Shown here: positions 50,423 to 63,660 of the stretch, piece by piece
How the letters are laid out: every line of letters starts with the position of its first letter
Position numbering within the stretch: the stretch's first letter is position 1
Assembly: GCA_027625915.1 (NCBI GenBank)
Contig: JANTQA010000011.1
Span: forward strand, 186,001 to 250,000
DNA: 64,000 bases
Origin: Anaeramoeba flamelloides
Taxonomy: Eukaryota > Metamonada > Anaeramoebidae
Reading direction: 5' to 3'
Program-made: the position numbers and the translations under genes
Notes under the pieces: generated by a model
Databases searched by the model: none
Told to the model about the DNA's origin: nothing
Seen by the model: only the letters and a program-made list of their open reading frames with translations

Positions 50423-50542
50423 CAAAAAAACCTAGAACAATTCACAAATAAAATAGAAAACTTCAAAAAAACATAGAAAATTTCACAAATAAAATAGAAA
50501 ATCTCAAAAAAACCTATAAAAATTTACAAATAAAATAGAAAC
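50423..50542. repeat. Three ~41-bp tandem repeats
   Basis: The unit is roughly caaaaaaacctagaacaatt + cacaaataaaatagaaaact, three times in a row. A further one to two units lie near 51241-51302 (aaaacctagaacacttcaca). The reverse-complement theme (ttaggttttttcgagttttc) occurs just upstream at 50275-50370, so the area can form hairpins. Confidence 0.7.
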
Positions 50543-50739
50543 ACCCCCCCAAAAAACACAGGTACTCTACAACACTTTAAAGAACACAAAAACACTTCGC
50601 TAATTTCTAAATTTTTGTTTAGAAATCTCAATAAAGAATCATATTTTTCTTCAACATTAACCAACAATACGATATATAATATGTCTTTATTTTGAATAAT
50701 ATCAAAGATCGTATTCTTATTGTTTTAGTTTATTTATTT

Positions 50740-51600
50740 AAATTAATTCTTTAATCCAAATTGTTCAATTTTATTAATAGAATGGAAATTCTCATAAAAA
50801 TGATTGATATCTTCATCAAATTCTAATTGGGATGCTTTTATATAATTTTCAAGCTTTCTTTTTAATTTTTTCTTATCATATATACAAAAATATCTGTTTC
50901 GATAATTTATAAAATTTCTTCTTTTTAATATAGAAGTAGAGCAATTCTATTTTAAATATTTTTTGAACTTATTTTTTTTTAAATTTTGAAGAATTGAAAA
51001 GAAAATTTGGGTAATATTCTTTTGAATTCAGAAAAGTTACCGTTGTTTTTTTTTATGTTTTTTTTACTATTTGAAATAGAAAATTTATTATATTCTTTTC
51101 ATTTCAAAAAAAAAAGAAAACGACAGGTAAGTTTATTTTATTTTTCTATTTATTTCGAAAATCAATATATTTTCGTTCTAGGTATTTTTTACTTTTCGAA
51201 ATAAACCTAAAATTTATTAAAATTTTCTCTTTATTTCAAAACTCAAAAAAAACCTAGAACACTTCACAAATAAAATAGAAAACCTCAAAAAACCCTAGAC
51301 ACTTGACGAAACGGCTGTTTATTAATATTTTTATTAATCCTAATAATTTTTAGATATTACTTATCTTTCTGTATATAATTATTGCTTATTAGAATTTCTC
51401 AAAACCAATTTAGACTTATATCTAATTATTTTAAATTTTCTATTTCGCATGTATATTTTCATTATCTTTTTTTATTAAAATTATAATTTTTGTGATATAG
51501 GTTCAAAACCAAGAATTTCTGTTTCTTTTTGAGTTTAAATCTTCTTTTATAGATTGTAATTCTTATCATGTCTATTTTTACTTCAGTTTTAAATTTTTCA
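50740..51600. repeat. Diverged partial third copy of the unit's left border
   Basis: Segments such as aattaattctttaatccaaa (50741), acttgacgaaacggctgttt (51301) and gtttaaatcttctttta-tagattgtaatt (51532-51560) match 22201, about 22418/23385 and 23625-23650 respectively. Divergence is clearly higher than between units 1 and 2. Confidence 0.55.
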
Positions 51601-52167
51601 ATTTATTGTTCAATCCATAAAACCAAAACAAAAAGGACATGATCTAATGAATGAAAATTAATTGGGAAAAATCAAGTTTTTATCAAAAAGAAGAAATCAT
51701 TTCTGGAAATTTGATAAATGAGTTTTTTTACCAAGTATTGTTTCTTCGTTTTGCAAATAATTACATATTGCACTTGGGAAAAAAAATGAAAAAGAGTAGT
51801 TGGTACCTTAAAAATAATAATTCATTTCTCAAAAGTTGATAAAATAGTTTGTTTATCAAGGTTTGCTTCTTCATTTTGCAAATAATTACCTAAATTACAC
51901 TTGGGAAAAAAAATAAATAATTGTTATCAATTTCTCTTATGTTTCAACAAGAATCTTTACTATTTATAGTAACCAAGAACTTAATTAAACTAATAACTAT
52001 TGGTGGTACTGATTTGCTTTTGGAAATAGATTTTTTATTTTTTATTTTTCGGTTTTCTTTTTTATCAACAATTTCTACCAAAGAGCCAAAGGTTGCAAAA
52101 AAAAATAAACAAAAAAAAAAAAAAAAAAATTAGAAATAATCTGTTAAATAAAAACCAAAAAGACTTG

Positions 52168-55100
52168 ATGGAGAAAATTCCAAATCTCCAAAAAGAATAC
52201 CAGTCACTTTCTCAAAGTAACAAACGTGACTCAACACTCCGTAACCTATGTAAGAAAGCAACTGATTTACTCCCGACACTAAAAGGAGCAATTGACACAC
52301 AGCCAATATACACCCTAATTGAACCATTCCTTTATGTTTACTTAAATAAGCCAAACCTCAACAGTTCTGTTCTAATCTCGCTAACTGGGATCGGCAAGTT
52401 GATTGTCTCTGGTATATTAGAGAAGGAGCATATCCACAAGCTATTACAGGGATTTGAAGATGGGGTGAGGAAATTCAAAAATACGCAACCTTTGCTGAAA
52501 GTGCTTCAATTAGTTTTGCAGGTTTCAAGCTTGTATTCTAGCCAACACTTTCCACAATTATTTCGAATTACTTTCCTTATAAACGGCCAAAATAAGAACG
52601 ATCTTGTCCATACAGCGCAGGCAACTTTGCAACAAATGGCACGACTGTTATTTGAAAATGGAACCAAAAAACAAAGAAAAGAAAACACTCAAAAAAAACA
52701 AGTAGAAAACGAAAAGGATAAAAAAAAAGAAAAAGAGAACGAGAAAAAACAAGAAGAAAACAAAACTGGAAAAAGAAAGAATAAAGAAGAAGAACAGAAC
52801 ATAGAAAAAGAAAAAGAACTCTACAAAGAAAAAGAAAAAGAAAAAGAAACCAACAAAGAAAAAGAAAACGAAAAAGAAAACAAAAAAGAAAACAAAAAAG
52901 AAATCAACAATGAAAAAGAAAACGAAATAAACAAAGAAAAAGAAAAAGAAATTGATAATCAGCCAAATGTCCAGAATGAAAACTTGATCTTAAAACAATA
53001 TTTACCACCAAAAGAGTTAAATTCAAATTTAGTTGATGCTTATATGCTCTTTCAAGAATTAATAATCTTGCTTACTCCAAAGGGAACACCCGTTTGGATC
53101 GCAAAGGCAAAATTATCTGTTGTAACAAATTTAGAATTGATTGAGAACATTATTGATTCTTATGAGAAAGCATTCCGATCAAACAAGAGTTTAATGCTTT
53201 TGATTACAAATAATTTGTGTAGGGTACTCAGAAAGCATTATATAATGGAAACTCAGTTTTTTGAATCAATAAGAATCTGGAGAATAATCTTGACACTGTT
53301 ACACAAATATTTAAGATTTCTTCCAAAACACTCGATCATTTTTTTTCAAAATTTCATTCAAATTATCCAAAATTCAAACAAGAGTTATTTAATTACGTTT
53401 TCTTTAGAATTGATCCGAGCGCTTGTAATCTCTTCCCAATTTTTAGTCTTTTCCTTGAATCATCGAAGTAATGAAATAAATGCGACCAAAAATATGAACA
53501 ATAAAAAAAATGATTTTTCTTTATTTTCAACATTAATTGACACTATTTGTGGTTTCATTTTTTTAAATTTAGCAAAAATCCCAAAAAACGAAATACCGAA
53601 ATTAGTAATAAGGCCAAAGGCAACAAAAATGAAATATTTAAAACTATTATTAGAAAAAAAAATCCCAGACATTGATCATAAATACAATTTAATTTTGTCA
53701 ATTGAAATATTTTCAATAATAATCGAATCAATTCTAAAACTATCATTAAACGAAAAAAAAAGGCAAGACGCAATTATTAAAAATCATTCTAAAGTGGGGG
53801 AGAGTAATGAAGAAAAGGAGATTAAAGGGACAAATGAAAAAAACAATAATAACCAGAATAACAATAATCAAAATGAAAATAAAAAAAATGAAAATAAAAA
53901 GAAAAGCAAAAACGAAAAAGTAGATTTTAACAAAATATTTGAAAAAAAAAATCTATTAAATTCTAAAAAATTATTTCAAGAAAGCTTCAATGGAATCTTT
54001 CAAACAATGAATAATCTTATTAATAAACTTATCGAAGAATCATTTATTAGATATATTTTAAAAACTTTTCAAAATCAAATCCAAATGACCTTTATATTTA
54101 ATGATTTAGAAAATAGAAAAATTATTTTAAACCAATTAATTAAGCATTGCTTCCCACCAGTTGAATTAAATCCAAACTTAATAATAAATGACAATTTGGA
54201 ACAAATTGAAAAAGATAATAAGAAATGGGATTCTCCTCTGAAAAAAAATAAAAAAAAAAAAAAAGGAAGAAAAAAAAAAAAAAAAAAAAAAAACTCAGAA
54301 TAAAATCTAATTTAAAGAAGAAAAAAAATCAAAATGAAAATAATAGTTCTAACCAAAATAAAGGTCAAAATGGGAATACTAACACTAATGGAAATGAAAA
54401 AAATGACGAAGATAAGAATAATCAAGGCAATAATGACCAGGACAAAAAAAAAAAACAAATTATTAATGAAAATGAAATCAAATTAACCTTAAAAAATTTG
54501 CATTGTTTACAAACCATCTTAAACATTTCACACGAATTTTATTTAGACTTTGATAAAGATACTTGGAATCTAATTATTTTTTCATTTGAAAAATTGAATA
54601 TTTTATATAAATATTATGAATCCAAAAGACAATTGGATAATGATTTAATAATATTGAAATCTTCAATAGAGAATTTTTATAAATATTTTGAAAATGATTT
54701 TTTGAATGAAAATTTCAAAATGTTTATTCAAATATTTTGTAATCAAAATCTAGATTTTATTGAAAAAATTGCTCTACATATTAATAGTAATGAAGTCGGG
54801 TTTTGGGGAGAAATCAAAAAAGAGATATTGTTTAATAAAATCAAAAAATTTTGTTTAGATAATATTTTAAAAATTGATCAGTTTTGGGACATTCTTAAAA
54901 ATCATTTATTAATTACCTATCAATATAAAGATATCGAAATTAAAAAAAAGGTTATTTTTACTTATTTTGAAATTATTAATCAAATATTTAAAAATAATTT
55001 AATTAAAAATCAAAAAAAGAACGGTGATGTCAATAGTATTGATGAAATAAAAATTGTTGACGAGGATGAGAATAATGACAGCAAAAAGGAAAATAATAAA

Positions 55101-57003
55101 AATGATATTGATGATAATGATAATGATCGTATAACAGGTGATATTAACAATGGAAAAGAAGATTTGGAAAACGAAAAAGATGAAAAAGAAGAAGAAAGGA
55201 GAAAAAATAATCAAAATATTATAGATAATGAGAACGGTAATGAGAAGAATAATGGAACTTTAAATAATGGTGGCAAAGAAGGCGATGAAAATATGAAAGA
55301 ATATGAAGAACGGAATTTAAATAATGAACAAGATGACAAAAAAGAAGATAATAATGATAATAGTCATTTTTTTTTTCAAAATCCAAAAATATTTTTAAAT
55401 TTATTAAAAATTTTTTATAATAATCAAAACAATATGATTGAAATACAAGAATTAATTTTAAATAAAATTTATAATTTATTGCAACATCATGGTGAAACAA
55501 TTCAAGATAGTTGGAAAATCATTTTTAAAATTTTAAAAAAATCGATGCTTTATAAAAATAAATCAATTACTTCGATTTCAATAAAATCAATCGAAATTAT
55601 TTGTTCCGATTTTTTACAAAATATCCCTTTAAATTTTTTAATCAAACTAATTAATACAATAATTGAATTTATCAAACAAACCACTCTTATTAATATCTCT
55701 TTAAAGTCGATAGAACTATTATGGTCTGTAATCGATTTTATTTCTAAAAAGCATAATGAAGATAATAATAAAATATTTTTCATGAATAAGAAAAACAAAA
55801 GAAAAATTGAAAATGAAAATGAAGAAGATGGAAAGAAAGAAAATGACGAAAATGAAAATGAAGAAAATGGAAAAAATGAAGACGGAAAGAAAGAAAAGAA
55901 AAAAAATGAAAATGAAGAAGAAAAAAATGAAGATGGAAAGAAAGAAAAGAAAAAAAATGAGAATGAAGAAGAAAACAATGAAAAGGAAAAAGAAGAAAAC
56001 AATGAAAAGGGAAAAGAAGAAATGGGTAAAAAATCAAAAGAACAAGGAGAAAAGGAAGAAAAATTAAAAAATAAAAGTATTTGGATTCTCTTATTTTCAA
56101 CTTTTATTAAAGTGATAAATGATCCAAGATACCAAATAAGGAATTCTGGTATTAGAACTTTTTTCATTGCATTAGATCTGCATGGGAAAATGATACCAAC
56201 ACACGATTGGGAACTAATTATTTCAGAAATCTTATTTCCAATATTAATTCAAATCAAAAATGAAAACAATTTAACAAAAATTTGTGATGAAAATGTGGAA
56301 TCCCAAATTGGTAAAGAAAAAAGTTCTGGAAAAATTGTTAGATTGATTATTCATCATTCTAGAAATACAACAAGTAAGCAATGGGCCGAAAGTAGAGTGA
56401 TAGCACTCAAAGAAACAATGAGAATTTTTAAAAATTTTGCATCCATCTTATCAAAAATAGATAATTTTATTGGAATAATCCAAAAATTAATTGACTTTGT
56501 TGAAGACACCTCTTTAGATACTAATATGGAAATTGCAGCGGGTGGTATTTCAAGTTTTGAATATTTGTTTCTTTTAGTTTCCCAAATTAAATCAAAATTT
56601 AAAGAACAAGGAACTATAATTTGGAAACAAGTCTGGGTTTTATTTGAAAGAATCCAAATCTCCATTTTAAACTATGACCCAAAATTAATACCACAAGTCT
56701 TTCAGCCGTTTGGTAAAATTATCCATTCAACTTTTTCTTCAGTTTCAATAACAAATTATAATCGTGAAGATATGAAACGATTGATGAGGATATGTTATAG
56801 ATTATTTGATAAATCTCAAAAATATAAAGCAGAATTACATTTAATTACAAATCAAATTTTAGATTCAATTTTAAATATAGCTCCAATTGATAATATTCAA
56901 GTTTGGTCAGGGATATTTAATTTACTCATTAGTTTTTGTTTAAGGATAAAACATAATAGTGATGATGATGATGATTATAATAATAATGAGAATAATAATA
57001 ATG

Positions 57004-57047
<44 letters not shown>

Positions 57048-58793
57048 AATAATAATGATGATGATAATAATAATAATAATAAAATCCAACCATCACCTCT
57101 AACAACCTTAGACAACAAAATGAATGAGAATAATCATGATAAAAAAGAGAATGAGAATAATGATAATGGTGATAATAAAGAAAATGAGGATGAATTTGAG
57201 TTAGAGTTTAAAAATGACAATAAATTAACAAGGAAAAAAAGAACAAAATCTTCAAATTCGAACAATTCCTTTTCGAAATTCAATTATAAGACCAAAGGTT
57301 TTTCTCATGAAAGTTTTACTGATCATAATTTTACTGATTATACAATCACTGATCAAAATTTCACTCAAAGTGGAACTGAATCAGAAAATATTGAAATCTT
57401 AAAAAGAGAAAAGAAGAAAAGAAGAAAAAGAAGAAAAAGATCAAAACAAATGAATTCGTCTTCGATTTCTAATTTGAAAATCAATATTAAAGAATTTGAC
57501 AGCTATACTTATAAATTATTCAATAGCACGGAAATTTTTGATTTAACCAAAGAAAATTTTTATCAAATTAAACCAGGGAAAAAATTTTCCTTAACAAAAA
57601 AGTCCATAAGAATAATCGAAAAATTGTTTTTACACAATTGCCCAAAACAAATAGCTGCCTCTTTTTATCCCAAAATAATGAAAATTTTGACTTTTTTGAT
57701 CCTAAATCAAAAAAAAAAAAAAGAAAAAAAAGTCCGTTATTTTGATGAAATCATTTCTTTATTGATACAAACTTCAAATAATATAACAAAACATTATTTT
57801 AATTTGAATAACGAATTTTTATTTGAAGAAAGCTTTATTCAAGCTATTTTTTCTTTTGATCAAATTTTATTTTCAGAAAAACATTCAAATCAAAAATTTG
57901 AAAAATATTATTTCGAGATTTTAAAAACTTTTAATAAATTTTTAATTCCCAAATTATTTTATTTATTAAATAAAAAAATTGAATTAAATTTGGAAAAAGA
58001 AAACAAACAAAATGATCAAAATGATGACAGTTCTATTGAAAATGAAAAAAAATCGATCAGTCAAAGAAATTTAGAAGAAGTGGAAGAAAATGAAGTGGAA
58101 GAAAATGAAAAGCAAAAGAAAAATAATGAATTAAAACCAATTATTGAAAATGATAAAAATAAAGTTAAGATTGGTAATGATAAAAATAAAATACAAGAAA
58201 AAGTATTAGTGAATACAAATAATGGAAACAATACAAAATCCATAATTGAAAATAAAGATCAAAATAAAGAAAATGGAAAGGAAAATAAAGATATACTTGA
58301 AAATAGAAACAAAAAAGTAATTGCAAACGAAAATGAAAATTTGCAATTCACCATTCAAAATAATTTATTAAATCTTTTAAAGAGAGGAATTTTAAAAAAT
58401 GAAACAACATTTTTTGCCAAAATTAGTGTAACTTGTTTCAAAATTCTATTATCTATAATCGAAAAATATAATGAAAATGATTTTTCAAAAATATTTGCAA
58501 ATCTTTTAATTCAAACTTGTAAACAAATTTTTGATAATTTTTCGAAAAATACAAGCTCACAAAAGGAATCTTTAAAAATTAGTCAAGTGAAATTTTTATT
58601 AAGAAAAATTTCTCATTTTGAATGTAACTCAAATGTATTTTCAGAATTTCCTCTCAAAAATGATTATAAAGGAAATAAATCACATTTATTAATTTTGTTT
58701 AGTACTCTATCGGATTTGGTTTTAATAGAGGATAAAAATGTTAGAATGGAATTACACAAAACTTTAAAAATTATAAATTCTGAATTAAACTAA
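52168..58793 (+). CDS. MON2: MON2-like Golgi/endosome trafficking protein
   Basis: About 2,208 residues if read through one frame change. MON2 is a large Sec7-related scaffold without a Sec7 catalytic domain that works at the trans-Golgi/endosome with the flippase-retromer route. The N-terminus matches the DCB region (LLKVLQLVLQVSSLYSSQHF, then AQATLQQMARLLFENG). The HUS region starts near VDAYMLFQELIILLTPKGTP. The C-terminal MON2 block is clear: DPRYQIRNSGIRTFFIALDL, HGKMIPTHDWE and, at about 56336-56385, RLIIHHSRNTTSKQW. K/E/N low-complexity inserts (about 52670-52960, 53800-53930, 55020-55370, 55790-56070, 56960-57240 and 57990-58340) explain why it exceeds the ~1,700 residues usual in animals. 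ATG 52168 (MEKIPNLQKEY) is chosen because it directly precedes the DCB. A -1 shift is needed at the A24 run 54270-54293. Confidence 0.9.
56950..57090 (+). repeat. AAT/GAT trinucleotide repeat encoding Asn/Asp run
   Basis: Tandem aat with interspersed gat and gaa codons encodes a long Asn/Asp tract in the C-terminal third of the MON2-like protein. Such triplets are prone to length change. Confidence 0.85.
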
Positions 58794-59245
58794 TTAAAGT
58801 GAACGTTTTTTAATTCGCCTTAATAATTAATATACAAATCTTAAAATCAGTTATAATTTTTATTTTCTAAATTTTCAGTTTTTTTTTTTTATACTTTTCT
58901 TTTATATTATTTATATTTAGTAAATAATGCTGATTATTAATTATAACTGTAAATCTTATTCCGTCGATATCGAAAAAGAATGATTTGAAATTTACCAAAT
59001 ATTTTATTTATTTATTTAATGTTGCAGATATTGATAAAATAAATAAAATAAATAACAAATTAAATCTAATTTTTTCAATTTTATTTTAACTATATTTAAA
59101 AGTTTTAATTTTTTTTTCTTTTTTCTGAATTATTTTTTTAATTAATTACAAACTTTTTGTCTGATTTATTACTTTTAATTATTATTTTTTTTTTTTAAAA
59201 TTTCAAAAATTTTTTGAATATTTGAAAGAATTGAAAAAATAAATC

Positions 59246-59854
59246 AACTCCATTTTCAAAAATTATAACTCAACTGAAAAAAAAAATAATAATTCTTTTG
59301 TATTTAATGATAACTAATTAATTAAGTATTATTAAGCATTCACTTTTTAACCATTCTAAAAATATAGAAAAGCCTGATATTGTAAAAAGTTATAAAAAAT
59401 TAAAATCTAAACTTAAAAAAAAGTGAACAACTGTTTTTTAAAAACAACATTACAGTTTTTTTGATTTATTGAAATTTTGTCTAAATAAATGTAAAGTAGA
59501 TGATTTTTTTAAAAATCACTAAAGATGTAGATTTTCAAAGAAATTACATAGTTTATCATTTTTTTACTGTTTATTTTATCTGTTATTTTGTTTTTTACGA
59601 CTTTAGGTTCAAAAAAAAGGTAAATAAAAAACGAAAAAAACGATTGAAAAAAAATAAAAGAAATTAAAAAAAAAGAAAAAGAAAGAGAAATTTACTAATT
59701 AGAATAACATAAAAAAAAAAAAATTTGATCTAATAATAAAAAAAAAAATTATGATCTATAAATCAAAAATTAGTTAAGATGAGTTTTTGAAGCTAAAATT
59801 CTACAAACTCATTTCTAATACATGTGGAAAGTGAGTATAAATAATTTCATAAAT
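59246..59854. mobile_element. TIR element of ~610 bp, copy 2
   Basis: Alignable over its length with 48407-49025, for example ttttcaaaaatt-taactca, aagcctgatattgtaaaa against aagcatgatattaaaaat, and ttttcaaagaaattacatag against ttttcaaagacattacatag. The right end gtgagtataaataatttcat mirrors the left. The direct repeat ataaatcaa flanks it (59239 and 59849), but at this AT content it could be chance. Ends are approximate. Confidence 0.7.
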
Positions 59855-60480
59855 CAAATAATAAAACGAGAAAGGTTTGAATTACACTCCTCTTCTTCTT
59901 TAATTATTTTTTAAAATTATTCATAGATTTTTTTTCTTTTAAGATTTACCTTACTAACAATTAAAAACAAGAATTACTGATAATTTTTTTTTTTGAATAC
60001 CAAAATATGAATGATCAATTCTTTTATTCCATTAAAACCTGTAAAATATTCTATGTTGTAAAAAATCGGGTTTTTACAATTTTCCAGACAAATAAAGACT
60101 CGAATGTATTTCTCCATATTTTGATACTAGTAAATGTAAAGACTGGTTTTGATTTTTCAACAGAAAGATATTTTTGAATAAAAAATCGTTGGATAAATAC
60201 AAATAATTTATTTGAAAAATGATTTTTTTTTAAAATCATTTTTTTTTAAAAACAATTGAAAGATTGTTATTCACCAAACAATTTTTTGATTAAAATTATT
60301 ATTAACTGATTAAGATAACCAGAGGTTAAATTTATGATTGCCTAAATTTGGGTAAATGCATGGAACCACATATTAATCTTGAAAAATGTAAAAACTCTAT
60401 TTTTTATAATATTTTTTCATTTTCCATAAATACAAATCTTTTTTTTTTTCTCAAGATAATCAATAATCACTCTGCTATTA

Positions 60481-60560
60481 CAGTCAGTTCCATTTTTAAG
60501 GCACAAGCTTTAAACTAAATTTAAGGCACAAGTAAATCTCGAATAAATTAATGTAATTTG
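60481..60560. mobile_element. Half copy of the CAGTCAG foldback MITE
   Basis: Only the left arm is present: CAGTCAGTTCCATTTTTAAG, gcacaagctt..., preceded by TA. Similarity fades after about 75 bp. This is probably a truncated insertion. Confidence 0.65.
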
Positions 60561-60789
60561 GAGAAGATTTGTTTTTTCGGTGAATTTAAATATATACTAG
60601 ATTAAAATTACAGTAATACTTTCGTCTAAGGTATTTCCAAAAAAGTGGGGTATTTTTTTTTTACATTTCCTAAAAAATCATTTTTGTTAGTGGAAATATT
60701 CGTTAATTGAAATTCAAATAAAGTTTGATATAAATACTGATTAAATCGATACCTTTTGGGTTTCTTTTAAAATAGGTTGAATTAAAATA

Positions 60790-61160
60790 TTCCCCAAAAA
60801 TTAAAAAAATAATTAAATTTTTTTTGCCAAAACAAGGTACAACCAATTTCAATCAAAAACGGAGAATATGGTAAGGACACAAACAATTTTTCAAACAATA
60901 AAATACAGTTTTCTACACAATTGGAAATTTTTTTGAGAATTCGTTGTGATTAAACAAGTTATGAAAACGGTTTTTTTTAAGATCAAAAAGAAAAAAATAA
61001 TCGCTCTTCAAACCTAAAAAGTATCTTATGAAATCGAGATCAAGAAATTTTGATATCTTTTATTTATGTAATGTCTTACAATAAAAAAAAAAAAAAAAAT
61101 AGAATTATTATTCAAGAATCAATAAATGATTGTTAATGGTTGTGTATATTTAAATAGTTT
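60790..61160 (-). pseudogene. Relic, second segment of the minus-strand family
   Basis: The minus-strand reading NCVENCILLFEKLFVSLPYS, PFLIEIGCTL resembles the 22.87-23.1 kb relic (KLYKCILFFKKSILTFPHSQ, FFIEI). Nucleotide matches include attaaacaagttatgaaaac and the downstream tttatgtaat segment. Frames are broken. Confidence 0.35.
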
Positions 61161-61577
61161 TTTTCGGATGAAGTTTTCAAAAGATATATTTTAAAATAAA
61201 TTTTCCCTGCTTTTTTGGAAATAGCCTAAACTTTGAAATTGCATTATTCATTTTTTAATAAAGATATTTGATTTTTTTATTCAATAAAATATAAAAAAGG
61301 TTTTTGAATGATTTTTTTTTTTGAAAATTCGATGAAAACATTTACATAAATACTGAATAAAAAAATAAAATTGATTTTGGTTATCAAAATTTCTTATTCA
61401 AAGAAATAATGAAATTTAATATAAGTATTTTAAAATGTGATTTTTAAAAAAATTTTCGATTCACAAAAGAATTCAAGACAAAAAAAAAATTAATTATTTT
61501 TCCGTTTGGTTGAAGAATTTTTTTTTTTTTTTTTTTTTACAAATTAAATACTTGCAAATTATTATTAGTTTATTTAT

Positions 61578-63660
61578 TTACAATTCTTTTTCAATCTCAT
61601 TTTCATTTTCATTTTTATTTTTCGTTTCCTTTTTAGAATTACTATCATTTTTAAATCCATTTTCATCCATACCTTCAAGTGGAATCTTGTTCATTATTTT
61701 ATCCTCCTCCATGTTCTCGCCTCCATTCACGCATTTAATATCCTCATTGGCTTTCTTATTTATATGATTAATCTCATTTTCATTTAAACTTTTGTTTTTT
61801 TTTACCAATTTTATTTCTTCGCCTTTTGTTGATTCCAAGGAAATCAGATTATTCTTTTGATTTCTTCGCATTTTTAATTTCTCACCCATTGAAATTTGAT
61901 TCGGAAGAGATTGCTTTGATTTCTTTGGATCTAAAGCATTATGTAAATTATAAAAATCCAAATCAAATACCGAATTGGGATTATTTTTGAAATTGAAAAT
62001 GTATTGGGAATTATTGTTTGAATGGGTATTTTGATCTTTTATTTGTAATACATTTCTTATTTTCATAGTTTCTTCATATTTGTTATCAAAAAGAAAATCA
62101 AAGTTTTGGCTATCAAAGGTTAAATCATCGATGGTATCAAATAGATCATCTTCTTCGTTATCATCAACAATTTGATCCTTATTGTTTTCTAATGCATTTG
62201 ATTTTGGATCATTCTTTTGATCAACGTTATTGTTCCTAATGTCTGATTTCAAATTATTAGTTGGTGAAGAAATAATAATGTGATCTCGATTGTTTAGATT
62301 TAACAGTTTATCCAACGATTGGCCACGGGAATTACTTTTTCTATTCAAATCATTCATATGAAATAACTTTTGTTGATTAATACTGATCTTTTCAAAAATG
62401 TCTGAAGGAACAACATTATTGAGAACATTCGTTTCTTTTTGGTTCCAAAAGTTAATAAAGGACTTTGTATGAGAAAGTTTCTCAAGAAATTTCTGATTTC
62501 CTTCATCTGTTGTAGATAGAAATTTTTCAAATTGTAAGATTTCCTTCTCTTTCACTTTTTTTTTCCTCTTCAAGTTTTTATTTCTGTTTTTGTTTTCATT
62601 TTTTGAATCATCTATTATCTTTTTCTTCGTTGCAGTTTTTTGGTTTTTTTCCTTTTCTTTTTCCCTTTCCTTTTCTTTTTCCTTTCCTTTTTCTTTTTCC
62701 TTTTCCTTTTCCTTTTCCTTTTCCTTGTCATTTTCCTTTTCTTTGTCATTTTTCTTTTCCTTGTCATTTCCCTTTTCCTTGTCATTTTTCTTTTCATTTA
62801 CTTGTTTTTGATCTTCTTCTTGTTCATTTTTCTTTTTATGAATTTTTGATTGGGTGTTCTTCATATATTCCACTAAAGGCACAAAAATTGAAATAAAAAA
62901 ATCTAAAAATGCATTTGCTATTTTCAGTTGTAATTTATCATTGGATAGTTTTGTAATATTTTTTTTGATTAGTGTTAAATTTGAAGCCAAAATTGTTGTC
63001 TCGTTTTTTGGAAGCTTATTTACACTTGAAAGTGCCTTTTGTCTGAATTGGATTGTTCCTTTGTCTAAATCAATTAAACAATAAGGTGGTAATTGTAATT
63101 TGTTTATAGTTTTGAGATAAGATGTGTGTACACCAAATAAATACGGCCTTTTCCTTTTACAGTATTCCAATAATGAGAAGGGCAAATAAGGGATTATTGT
63201 TCTGGACCATGTTAAAGGGTATAAAATCCCGATTAGTGCATGTATCAATTGGAAATTTGAACTTAAATTCGAGACGACAATAATCCTTTCTTCGAATAAT
63301 AATGAAGCAAAAATGGCCAAGAAAGTCCTTGGCTTGAATCTTTTAAATAATTCACAAATCCCCTTTGGAGAAAAAAAGTGATTACTAACGACGGGGTTTT
63401 GAATGTTCATAATACCATTTAAATAGAATTTGAACTTTTTTCTTTTGTTTGTTTTTTTTTTATCTTTGTTTGGTGTTTTGCTTCCCTGATCAATTTTTTT
63501 ATTGTTGCCAAAATCTATCTTAAATATGTGTGGTGGTATTGGTGTTTGTTGTTGGTTGACCGAAATTAAAAATCTTTTCAAGATTTTGATATTCCCATTT
63601 GTTTTAATAATAATCTGATGAATTTCTTCGATTAAGTTCTGGTAAAAGGGAATTAATCCA
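61578..63660 (-). CDS. DENN-domain Rab GEF, DENND1-like, C-terminal exon (5' partial)
   Basis: The exon begins at 63660 after an ATTAAAG acceptor, with one base completing the previous codon, and runs about 693 codons to TAA. The first exon(s), with uDENN and the start of the DENN core, lie beyond the window. Residues ~1-45 (GLIPFYQNLIEEIHQIIIKT) correspond to the helix before the core. The core DENN is clear: LAIFASLLFEERIIVVSNLS, LIHALIGILYPLTWSRTIIP, LPFSLLEYCKRKRPYLFGVH, then CLIDLDKGTI. LPKNETTILASNL and KIANAFLDFFISIFVPLVEY parallel the DENND1/connecdenn order. A KE/KEK low-complexity run interrupts, then a dDENN-like stretch FLEKLSHTKSFINFW follows, and a disordered tail. DENND1 proteins activate Rab35-type GTPases; the specific Rab here is inferred. 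Plus-strand frames over the KE tract are shadows. Confidence 0.85.

Larger units (their letters stand above)
58794..61577. other. Intergenic with dispersed repeats
   Basis: Holds the second copy of the ~620-bp TIR element (59246-59854), a half foldback MITE (60481-60560) and a relic at 60.79-61.16 kb. The remainder is AT-rich with poly-A and poly-T runs and no supported gene. Confidence 0.55.

Noticed and set aside
55780-56167. F/S-rich minus-strand frames over MON2
   Set aside because: These are antisense shadows of the Lys/Glu/Asn low-complexity insert in MON2.
62590-62896. Several F/S/L-rich plus-strand frames
   Set aside because: These are antisense shadows of the KEKEKE tract of the DENN gene.
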